Part shown: one piece after another, positions 11,801 to 19,083 of the stretch
Layout of the letters: the number at the start of each line of letters is the position of its first letter
Position numbering within the stretch: position 1 is the first letter of the stretch
From: CAZNOG01 sp964574635
Lineage (GTDB): Bacteria > Bacteroidota > Bacteroidia > Flavobacteriales_D > Cryomorphaceae
Assembly: GCA_964574635.1 (NCBI GenBank)
Contig: CAZNOG010000024.1
Span: 1-26,588, forward strand
Reading direction: 5' to 3'
Length of the DNA: 26,588 bases
Notes under the pieces: model-generated
Told to the model about the DNA's origin: nothing
Database searches by the model: none
Seen by the model: the letters and a program-made list of their open reading frames with translations, nothing else
Program-made: the position numbers and the translations under genes

Positions 11801-13267
11801 AACATCGCCGACGAGTCGGAGATCAGGGCGAAAGCCGAGGGTGTCCTCGAGATCGACGAGCTGCGCATCGTGGAAAACGAGGCGCACGGCGAGAAGAAAA
11901 CCATCGTTGTAGGCCGATCGGGCGAATTCCGTTTGATCGACAAGAAGACGGGGGTTGTCATCACGACCAACAACATTCCTTACGGTTCGGAACTCTTCGT
12001 AAAACCCGGAGACACGGTGAAGAAGGGCGACTTGATCTGTAAGTGGGATCCCTACAACGCGGTGATCATTTCGGAGGTGACCGGTACGGCCGATTTCGAC
12101 AATTTCGAAGACGGCGTGACTTACCGCGAAGAAGTGGACGAGCAAACGGGTTACCGCGAGAAGGTAATCACCGAGCGTCGGGACAAGAAGAAAAACCCGG
12201 CCATCTTGATCTTGGACAAAGGCAAAAACGGCGAAGTGCTGAAAACGTACAACCTGCCTGTTGGAGCCCACGTGTCCGTTCAAGAGGGCAAGGAGATCAA
12301 AGCCGGTCAAGTACTGGCGAAAATCCCACGCGTTGCCGGTAAATCCGGTGATATTACCGGAGGTCTGCCCCGAGTGACCGAGCTGTTCGAAGCCCGTAAC
12401 CCCTCCAACCCGGCGGTGGTATCGGAAATCGACGGAATCGTGTCGTACGGCAAGATCAAGCGAGGAAACCGCGAAGTGGTTGTGGAGAGCAAAACCGGTG
12501 AGAAGAAGAAATACTTGGTTTCGCTCAGCAAGCACATCCTGGTGCAGGAGAACGACTTCGTGAAAGCGGGTCAGCCCCTGTCGGACGGAGCAATTACCCC
12601 GAGCGACATTCTGGCGATCGAGGGTCCCACCAAGGTGCAGGAGTACCTCGTGAACGAAATCCAAGAGGTGTACCGACTCCAAGGTGTAAAAATCAACGAC
12701 AAGCACTTCGAGATCATCGTGCGTCAAATGATGCGCAAAGTGGAAATCGAAGACCCGGGAGATACCACCATGCTCGAGAAGCAAAACGTGGAGAAAGTCG
12801 ACTTCATGGAAGAAAACGACAACCTCTTCGGCAAGAAAGTCGTGGTGGACGCTGGAGATTCGACCAACCTCGTGGCGGGCCAATTGGTAAGCGCGAGAAA
12901 GTTGCGCGACGAGAACTCTCACTTGAGAAGAAAAGACCTCAAACCGGTGGAAGCGCGCGACGCGGTTCCGGCGACTTCGCGCCCGGTGCTCCAAGGTATC
13001 ACGCGTGCATCGCTCCAAACCAAATCGTTCATCTCGGCGGCGTCCTTCCAGGAAACCACCAAGGTTCTGAACGAGGCGGCGGTAAGGGGAAAACGCGACG
13101 ATCTTTTGGGCCTCAAGGAGAACGTTATCGTTGGACACCTCATTCCTGCGGGAACGGGTATCCGCGAATTCCACAAAGTCAACGTCGGTTCCAAATCGGA
13201 TTACGACAAGATGATGAAAGAGAAAGTGGAGGCGGAATCCGGCGAGGAAGTGGAAGTCAAAGAATAA
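8900..13267 (+). CDS. rpoC: DNA-directed RNA polymerase beta' subunit
   Basis: RpoC carries the catalytic Mg site of RNA polymerase. The 1455-aa protein has the N-terminal zinc site (Cys66, Cys68, Cys81, Cys84), the catalytic [12 protein letters not shown] motif with Asp494/496/498, the second zinc cluster (DCGT... and [11 protein letters not shown]), and the bridge-helix/trigger-loop region ([21 protein letters not shown]). The C-terminus is acidic and complete. It lies 47 nt after rpoB and was clearly co-transcribed with it. A strong terminator begins 10 nt after the stop. Confidence 0.98.
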   Translation: [1455 protein letters not shown]

Positions 13268-13277
13268 AGAACACACG

Positions 13278-13310
13278 GCGAAAAGACCCGGCAAGGGTCT
13301 TTTCGCTTTT
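13278..13310 (+). terminator. Intrinsic terminator after rpoC
   Basis: GCGAAAAGACCC (13278-13289) pairs perfectly with GGGTCTTTTCGC (13295-13306) around GGCAA, followed by TTTTAT. A 12-bp stem plus a T-run right after the rpoC stop marks the end of the superoperon. The downstream DUF3467 gene then needs its own promoter or readthrough. Confidence 0.9.
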
Positions 13311-13350
13311 ATGAACCTGCCGTTGCGACGGTATGCAAAAAATCACGACC

Positions 13351-13692
13351 ATGGCTGATCAATCGCCCAAGGATAAAAACCAACCCAACAAACTCAATAT
13401 CGAACTCAGCGAGGAAGTCGCCGACGGTATTTATTCCAACCTGGCCATCATCACACACTCCAACGCCGAGTTCGTTCTCGACTTTGTGCGGGTGATGCCG
13501 GGCATGCCCAAGGCCCGCGTTAAATCGCGAGTGGTATTGACCCCTCAACACGCCAAAAGACTCCTCTCCGCATTGCAAGACAATTTGGAGAAGTACGAGG
13601 CCGTGCACGGAACCATCTCGGAAGGTCAACCGAACACCCACGGTGGCGGAACCGTACCGATGAACTTCGGCGGGCCGACGGCTCAAGCCTAA
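13351..13692 (+). CDS. DUF3467 family protein
   Basis: This is a 113-aa protein of the DUF3467 family, found after rpoC in many Bacteroidota. The core LNIELSEEVADGIYSNLAIITHSNAEFVLDF... and RVKSRVVLTPQHAKRLLSALQDNLEKYE is clear. There is no signal peptide or membrane segment, so it is cytoplasmic. The function is unknown. The conserved position suggests a link to transcription or simply co-inheritance. ATG 13351 (MADQSPKDK) fits relatives better than ATG 13333, which would add six residues. It is separated from rpoC by an intrinsic terminator. The C-terminal tail is Gly/Pro/Thr-rich and disordered. Confidence 0.88.
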   Translation: MADQSPKDKNQPNKLNIELSEEVADGIYSNLAIITHSNAEFVLDFVRVMPGMPKARVKSRVVLTPQHAKRLLSALQDNLEKYEAVHGTISEGQPNTHGGGTVPMNFGGPTAQA

Positions 13693-13719
13693 TATTCAAC
13701 CGATTTTTCGGGGTAGGGA

Positions 13720-13990
13720 CAAGGTGTGCCGATTGCCCGTGATGCGCTTTGCGTGAGGGCGGAAGGCGGCATCCTCCCGGCCTATACGGCGTGGATGCGC
13801 TCCGTGCAGACAGCGACGAAGAAGCTCGTGGGGACGGATTGCGCAATCCCGACGGAAAGGACGGGAGTTAGAGCCTGTAGACCAACCCCGTACCGAGGGC
13901 TTTGATTCCCGTATGGGAATGTTTGAACGAGGAGGACGGGAACGGGTCCGGAAGTCCGACCCGGGGGCACGCCCAAAGAAACAACCCTTT
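13720..13990 (+). other. Structured GC-rich non-coding block (possible intergenic repeat or RNA)
   Basis: The 400-nt gap between the DUF3467 gene and the CBS-like gene has no convincing gene. It holds a 14-nt perfect palindrome GGATTGCGCAATCC (13836-13849), a hairpin ATTCCC-GTAT-GGGAAT (13905-13920), a hairpin CGGGTC...GACCCG around 13944-13964, the octamer GATGCGCT twice, and a possible long-range CTCCCG/CGGGAG pairing. Open frames here are Arg/Pro-rich and look spurious. The density of inverted repeats suggests a multi-copy intergenic element or a structured RNA; I cannot tell which. Confidence 0.4.
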
Positions 13991-14093
13991 GCATTCTCTC
14001 TGTAAATCAAGGTTTTCTCACGAGATTTAAATGAATTTCGGACGGGAGAAGAGTGCATAATTGTTGGTAACTTCGCAGAAAATCATACAAACC

Positions 14094-15467
14094 ATGGCAT
14101 ATCGCAAGGCGTATTCGAACATTTTGGAAACCATCGGGGATACACCGATGGTGAGGTTGAATAGGATCAGTCGGCACATTCCGGCGACCATCTATGCGAA
14201 GGTGGAATATTTTAATCCGGGGCACAGCGTGAAAGACCGCATGGCGCTGAAAATGATCGAAGACGCCGAGAAGAGGGGTGATTTGAAACCGGGGGGAACG
14301 GTGATAGAATGTACCTCCGGGAATACCGGAATGGGGCTGGCGCTGGCGTGTGCGGTGAAGGGCTACAAACTGATTTGTACGCTGAGCGACAAGCAGAGCA
14401 AGGAGAAGATCGACGTGCTGCGCGCCATGGGTGCGGAAGTGATCGTCTGCCCGACCAATGTGCCCGCCGAGCATCCGGAATCGTACTATTCCGTGGCGGC
14501 TCGCTTGCACCGGGAAATCCCGAATTCGATTTATCCTTACCAATACGACAATCCGAGCAACGCGCAGGCGCATTACGAATCGACCGGGCCGGAAATTTGG
14601 GAACAGACGGAAGGCAAGATTACGCATTTCGTGGTGGGTGTGGGGACAGGAGGAACAATCTCCGGCGTGGGCAAGTACCTGAAAGAGAAGAATGCGAACG
14701 TGAAGGTTTGGGGTGTGGATACCTATGGGTCGGTGTTTAAGAAATACCACGAAACGGGTGATTTTGACGAGAATGAAATCTACCCGTACGAGACGGAAGG
14801 CATCGGTGAAGACATTCTGCCGAAAAACGTGGATTTTTCGGTGATCGACCGTTTTGAAAAGGTGACCGACAAGGACGGCGCACTGTACGCGAGAGAACTG
14901 GCGCGGAAAGAAGGGCTTTTTCTGGGCTACTCGGCCGGCTCGGCGTACGCGGCCATCGAACAACTGAAGGACGAATTGACGGAAGACGACGTGGTGGTGG
15001 TGCTTTTTCACGACCACGGGTCGCGCTACATTGGCAAAGTATACAACGACGACTGGATGCGGGACCGCGGTTTTCTGAACGTGGGCAACAAAACGGCCCT
15101 CGACGTGGTGAACAAATACGTGCACCTGCCTTTGGTGACGGTGGATGTGGACGAGCCGGTGTCGGAACTCATAGGCAAATTCAAAAAACACGACATCTCC
15201 CAGGTGCCCGTGATGGACAATGGTGAAGTGGTGGGCAGCCTGGACGAAAGAAGGGTGTTGGAACTGCTGATGGACGACAAGAATCCGGACGACATCAAAG
15301 TCGGAGAGGTCATGAAAGCACCTTTTCCCGTGGTGGACAGCAACGAGGATATTCACGACGTGGCGCGTCTGATGGATAAGACCATTACGGCCGTACTGGT
15401 GAAGATCGACGATCGATCCCACCACATCATTACCCGGCAGGACCTGATCACCGCGCTGCACAGATGA
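14094..15467 (+). CDS. Cystathionine beta-synthase-like PLP enzyme with C-terminal CBS domain pair
   Basis: This is a PLP fold-type II enzyme of the cysteine synthase/cystathionine beta-synthase family, 457 aa from ATG 14094. PLP Lys47 lies in NPGHSVKDR, the substrate/phosphate loops are TSGNTG (74-79) and GTGGT (184-188), and EGIGEDILP matches the CBS-type EGIGYDFIP loop better than O-acetylserine sulfhydrylase. Two CBS domains follow from about residue 335 (VHLPLVTVDVDEPVSELIGKF; VGEVMKAPFPVVDSNEDIHDV) and probably sense adenosyl ligands. It likely condenses serine and homocysteine to cystathionine, or makes cysteine. An in-frame TTG at 14061 is an unlikely longer start. Its stop overlaps the next start by 4 nt (ATGA). 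Confidence 0.92.
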   Translation: MAYRKAYSNILETIGDTPMVRLNRISRHIPATIYAKVEYFNPGHSVKDRMALKMIEDAEKRGDLKPGGTVIECTSGNTGMGLALACAVKGYKLICTLSDKQSKEKIDVLRAMGAEVIVCPTNVPAEHPESYYSVAARLHREIPNSIYPYQYDNPSNAQAHYESTGPEIWEQTEGKITHFVVGVGTGGTISGVGKYLKEKNANVKVWGVDTYGSVFKKYHETGDFDENEIYPYETEGIGEDILPKNVDFSVIDRFEKVTDKDGALYARELARKEGLFLGYSAGSAYAAIEQLKDELTEDDVVVVLFHDHGSRYIGKVYNDDWMRDRGFLNVGNKTALDVVNKYVHLPLVTVDVDEPVSELIGKFKKHDISQVPVMDNGEVVGSLDERRVLELLMDDKNPDDIKVGEVMKAPFPVVDSNEDIHDVARLMDKTITAVLVKIDDRSHHIITRQDLITALHR

Positions 15468-16276
15468 TTCGCCTTCCGGATCAGACCGGAAGGGAAGTGC
15501 GGCTGGCCGCCCGGCCCAAGCGCATCGTATCGCTGGTGCCCTCGCAAACCGAATTGTTGGTAGACCTCGGGGCCGAAGCCGATATAGTCGGAGTGACGAA
15601 ATTCTGTGTGCATCCGCCCGAACTGAAGAGGACCAAAACGGTGGTCGGCGGTACGAAAGATTTCAAGATTGACGTGGTATTGGCTTTGAAGCCGGATTTG
15701 GTGGTGGCCAACAAAGAGGAGAATCCCCGACCGGCGGTGGAACGCTTGGCGGAATCCCTTCCTACCTATGTGAGCGATGTCAGCGATCCGGATTCTTCGG
15801 CGGCAATGATCCGCGATTTGGGGGCGCTTTTGGGTCGCGACTTGGCGGCCGATGCGTGGTGCGCGCGGATGGATGATGCGCGCTCCCGACTTCGGCAAGC
15901 CGTGGAGGCATATCCCGGACGACGCGCTTTGTACCTTATGTGGAAAGGACCGTACATGGCCGCGGGTGTAGACACCTTCATATCGGCCATGATGGGGGAG
16001 CTGAACTTGGAGAACGCCCTTCGCGATCGCGCCAAAAACACGCGGTATCCCGCACTTTCGGTGGAAGACATTCGGACCCTGCATCCCGACGTGGTGTTGC
16101 TTTCGTCGGAACCGTTCCCTTTCGGTGAGAATCACCGCCGCGAACTCGCTGAGGAGCTGCCCGGTACGCCGCTGGTGTTGGTGGACGGGGAACCATTTTC
16201 GTGGTACGGCACGCGGTGGATCAAATCCTTGGACTCGCTGAAAGACTTGGCGGTGCGCATTCACCATTCGGTGTGA
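15464..16276 (+). CDS. BtuF/TroA-like helical-backbone binding protein without signal peptide
   Basis: The 270-aa protein resembles the periplasmic cobalamin/iron-siderophore binding fold: PKRIVSLVPSQTELLVDLG near the N-terminus, then DIVGVTKFCVHPPE, ALKPDLVVANKEENP, and a C-terminal lobe with TLHPDVVLLSSEPFPF. It starts MIRLPDQTGREV with no signal peptide or lipobox, so as annotated it is cytoplasmic. No BtuC/BtuD-like permease or ATPase is nearby. The ATG overlaps the stop of the CBS-like enzyme (ATGA), so the two are translationally coupled. The ligand is unknown; a cytoplasmic role in metal, cobalamin or thiol handling is inference. Confidence 0.85.
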   Translation: MIRLPDQTGREVRLAARPKRIVSLVPSQTELLVDLGAEADIVGVTKFCVHPPELKRTKTVVGGTKDFKIDVVLALKPDLVVANKEENPRPAVERLAESLPTYVSDVSDPDSSAAMIRDLGALLGRDLAADAWCARMDDARSRLRQAVEAYPGRRALYLMWKGPYMAAGVDTFISAMMGELNLENALRDRAKNTRYPALSVEDIRTLHPDVVLLSSEPFPFGENHRRELAEELPGTPLVLVDGEPFSWYGTRWIKSLDSLKDLAVRIHHSV

Positions 16277-16314
16277 ATTGGGGTGGCCTCAGGGCATCGG
16301 ACTCCGGAAAATCT

Positions 16315-16322
16315 TAATTTTG
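16315..16322 (+). promoter_or_regulatory. Candidate -7 box TAATTTTG of the patatin gene
   Basis: TAATTTTG matches the Bacteroidota TAnnTTTG -7 consensus and ends 5 nt before the ATG at 16328. No TTTG-type -33 box is visible about 19 nt upstream. If functional, the transcript would be leaderless or nearly so. Confidence 0.4.
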
Positions 16323-16327
16323 CGCGT

Positions 16328-18640
16328 ATGCACCGCGGGGTCCTCATTCAATTTTCGGTATTTCTGGGTTTTTTGTGGTCGTCGCTCACCGCGTCGGCGC
16401 AACCCACCGTGGGATTGGTGCTCAGCGGAGGCGGGGCCGCTGGACTGGCGCACGTCGGGGTGATCGAAGCCCTGGAAGAAGAGGGGATTCCCATAGACTA
16501 CATCACTGGCACTTCCATGGGGGCGATCGTCGGGGCGTTGTACGCATCGGGTTATTCGGTGAAGGATATGAAGGAGCTGCTCGCCAAGCCCGAGTTCATC
16601 AACGCCGTGGAGGGCGAATTGCCCGAAGAGTTCGTCTATTACTTTTCCCAAGACCCGAAAGACGCATCCATCATCCGACTGAAACTGTCGTTGGAGCGGT
16701 TGCTTGAGGGAAGCATTCCCACCAATATCGTTACTCCCAACCTTTTGGAATACATGCTTCTCGATTACTTTTCGGGGGCTGCGGCCGTGGCCGGGTACGA
16801 CTTCGACAACCTCATGGTGCCCTTTCGCTGTGTGGCCGCCGACGTGGCCGGAAAGCGCGAGGTGGTGTTCGACAGCGGCAGCCTTTCCCAGGCCTTGCGC
16901 GCATCGAGCACGTATCCGTTCTATTTCAAGCCGGTGACGGTCGACGGGAAATTGCTTTTCGACGGGGGGTTGTACAACAACTTTCCCGCCGACATCATGT
17001 ACCACGAGTTCATGCCCGACATCATCATCGGCAGCAACGCAAGTTCGAATCTGGATCCGCCCCGGGAAGACGATTTCCTGTCGCAGATCCGCAGCATGAT
17101 CACCTACCGCACCGATTTCGACATCGCCTGTGAGTACGGCATCGTCATCGAGCCCGAATCGTCGGTGGGGGTGTTTGATTTCGGCTCCATCCAATCGGAG
17201 ATTCGCTCGGGGTACGAGGCGACCATGGCGAAGATGGACAGCATCAAGGATTTTTTGGGTGATACGCGCAGGAGCAGCGTGGAGATGGAAGAAAAGCGGC
17301 GCGCATTCCGCGAGAAGGTTCCCGAGAAAGTGATTCGTGGCGTAAATATCGTGGGTGATTTGAGCACCAAGCAAAAAGCGTACATTCAATCGACCATCGG
17401 TCCCCAACTCCACGACGGCAAATACACCTTCGACACGTTCAAGTCGGAGTATTTGAGATTGGCTCAAGACGGTAAGATTCGGTACATCCGTCCTTTGGCG
17501 CATTACGATTCCACGTTTTACGGGTACATCGTCGACCTGTACGTGACCCGCGAAACCGATCTGACCACCTATTTCGGCGGAAATTTCTCGTCGCGGCCCA
17601 TCAACATGGGGTACGTGGGGGTGAAGTACGATTTTTTCAACCGCACGGCCACAGGGCTTTTCGCCAACAGTTACTTCGGTAAGTTTTACGGCTCGGTGAT
17701 GTTGCGCGCCAACATCGATTTCGGCGGCAAACAGCGCTTCCGCATCGAGCCCCACGCCATTTTGAACCGGTGGGATTACTTCAAAAGTTTCGCCACGTTT
17801 TTCGAAGAGTCGCGCCCCTCGTACATCGTCAAGACCGAAACCTTCGGCGGCCTCGGTTGGGCGTCGTCTTGGGGAAGCAACACCGTACTTCGCGGCGACG
17901 TGCGCTTCGGCGAAACGCGCGACCGCTATTACCGCACGCAGGATTTCACGGCCCAAGATACGGCCGACATCACTCGGTTTACGTTGGGCACGGTGGCGGC
18001 CGGCGTGGATCGCAACACGTTGAACAGAAAACAGTACCCCAATTCAGGCACGCGCTTGCTCATGAGCGTTCGGGGAGTCTTTGGCCGGGAGAACACCGAG
18101 TCGGGCAACGTGGGACCGCCTGTGCACGATTTCTCCGCCGATCGGCATTGGCTCACGGTCTTGTTGAGGTACGAGAATTACTTCGCTCATCTCGGCATCC
18201 TCACCTTGGGTGGCGAAGTCGAAGCGGTGTACTCCACGAAGCCCTTCTTCGAGAACTACACGGCCACCCTGATATCGTCGCCGGCATACACGCCGCTGCC
18301 CATGAGCAAAACCATGTTTTTGAACGAGTTCAGGTCGTCGCGCTACGCTTCGGTAGGTTTAAAATCCATCCTCACCGTTCGGCGGCGTTTCGAATTCCGC
18401 GTCGAAGGATACGGGTATCAGGCCTACCGCGATCTGATGCGCACCGACGACAACAAGGCCATGTATTCCGAGCCCTTCCCGCGCCCCCTCTTCGTAGGAA
18501 GCGGCGCCCTTGTGTACCACAGTCCCCTGGGCCCGCTCAGTCTCAACCTCAACTACTACGAGAACAGGGAAGACGGACCTTGGAGCCTGTTTTTCAATTA
18601 CGGCTTCACCATCTTCAACAAAAGCGTCTACGAGCTTTGA
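16328..18640 (+). CDS. Patatin-like phospholipase with C-terminal Omp85-type beta-barrel (PlpD-like)
   Basis: The 770-aa protein has a signal peptide (hydrophobic residues 5-17, likely cut after ASA at 24). The patatin domain has the oxyanion SGGGAAG (33-39), nucleophile Ser63 in GTSMG, and catalytic Asp212 in DGG. A POTRA-like segment follows (VIRGVNIVGDLSTKQK, ~residues 334-350 onward), then an aromatic-rich beta-barrel (YFGGNFSSRPINMGYVGV... to the C-terminal LFFNYGFTIF). This matches type Vd secretion, where PlpD/FplA lipases are carried by a fused 16-strand Omp85 barrel. It is expected in the outer membrane. ATG 16328 was chosen over GTG 16283, which would mask the signal peptide. It stands 51 nt after the BtuF-like gene. 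Confidence 0.93.
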   Translation: MHRGVLIQFSVFLGFLWSSLTASAQPTVGLVLSGGGAAGLAHVGVIEALEEEGIPIDYITGTSMGAIVGALYASGYSVKDMKELLAKPEFINAVEGELPEEFVYYFSQDPKDASIIRLKLSLERLLEGSIPTNIVTPNLLEYMLLDYFSGAAAVAGYDFDNLMVPFRCVAADVAGKREVVFDSGSLSQALRASSTYPFYFKPVTVDGKLLFDGGLYNNFPADIMYHEFMPDIIIGSNASSNLDPPREDDFLSQIRSMITYRTDFDIACEYGIVIEPESSVGVFDFGSIQSEIRSGYEATMAKMDSIKDFLGDTRRSSVEMEEKRRAFREKVPEKVIRGVNIVGDLSTKQKAYIQSTIGPQLHDGKYTFDTFKSEYLRLAQDGKIRYIRPLAHYDSTFYGYIVDLYVTRETDLTTYFGGNFSSRPINMGYVGVKYDFFNRTATGLFANSYFGKFYGSVMLRANIDFGGKQRFRIEPHAILNRWDYFKSFATFFEESRPSYIVKTETFGGLGWASSWGSNTVLRGDVRFGETRDRYYRTQDFTAQDTADITRFTLGTVAAGVDRNTLNRKQYPNSGTRLLMSVRGVFGRENTESGNVGPPVHDFSADRHWLTVLLRYENYFAHLGILTLGGEVEAVYSTKPFFENYTATLISSPAYTPLPMSKTMFLNEFRSSRYASVGLKSILTVRRRFEFRVEGYGYQAYRDLMRTDDNKAMYSEPFPRPLFVGSGALVYHSPLGPLSLNLNYYENREDGPWSLFFNYGFTIFNKSVYEL

Positions 18641-18644
18641 CGGA

Positions 18645-19005
18645 GCGCTGCGGAATGCGCTAGCCCTGAAGGGGCGAGATACAACCGGCGGGCGCTGCGG
18701 AATGCGCTAGCCCCGAAGGGGCGTAATACGCCACCGATGGGTATCGCCCGTCGGCTATCGGGCTCTGCCCACGACCTAGCCCCGAAGGGGCGAGATACGC
18801 TAAGGGCGGGCATCGCCCGTCTGCTCTGGGGCTCTGCCCACCGCATAGCCCCGAAGGGGCGAGATACGTCACCGATGGGTATCGCCCGTCGGCTGTCGGG
18901 CTCTGCCCACCACCTAGCCCCGAAGGGGCGTAATACGTTAACGACGGGTCCTGCCCGTCTGCTACAGACGGGTATCGCCCGTATAGCCCCGAAGGGGCGT
19001 AATAC
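18645..19005. repeat. Tandem palindrome array, six cores, 69-nt period
   Basis: Six copies of a 22-nt core built on the palindrome GCCCCGAAGGGGC start at 18661, 18708, 18777, 18846, 18915 and 18984. The last four intervals are exactly 69 nt; the first is 47 nt. Each 69-nt unit also contains a second hairpin (for example GATGGG-TATC-GCCCGTC) and a GGGC-TCT-GCCC stem. The first two cores are each preceded by GCGCTGCGGAATGCGC. The array follows the patatin stop. It resembles REP/RAYT-type intergenic repeats; no transposase or RAYT gene is in the window. Confidence 0.9.
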
Positions 19006-19083
19006 TCACATCATGGGATCACACCCTTCCCGGACTGCCGCACCCCTTAATTCCTACAACCACTTCCAACTTCTCTCGCCAAC

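Noticed and set aside
13696..14058. 120-codon minus-strand ORF before the CBS-like gene
   Set aside because: Arg/Ser/Pro-rich translation spanning palindromes; better explained as structured non-coding DNA.
18645..19005. CRISPR array
   Set aside because: The repeats are short palindromes, the spacers are similar to each other rather than unique, and no cas gene is present.
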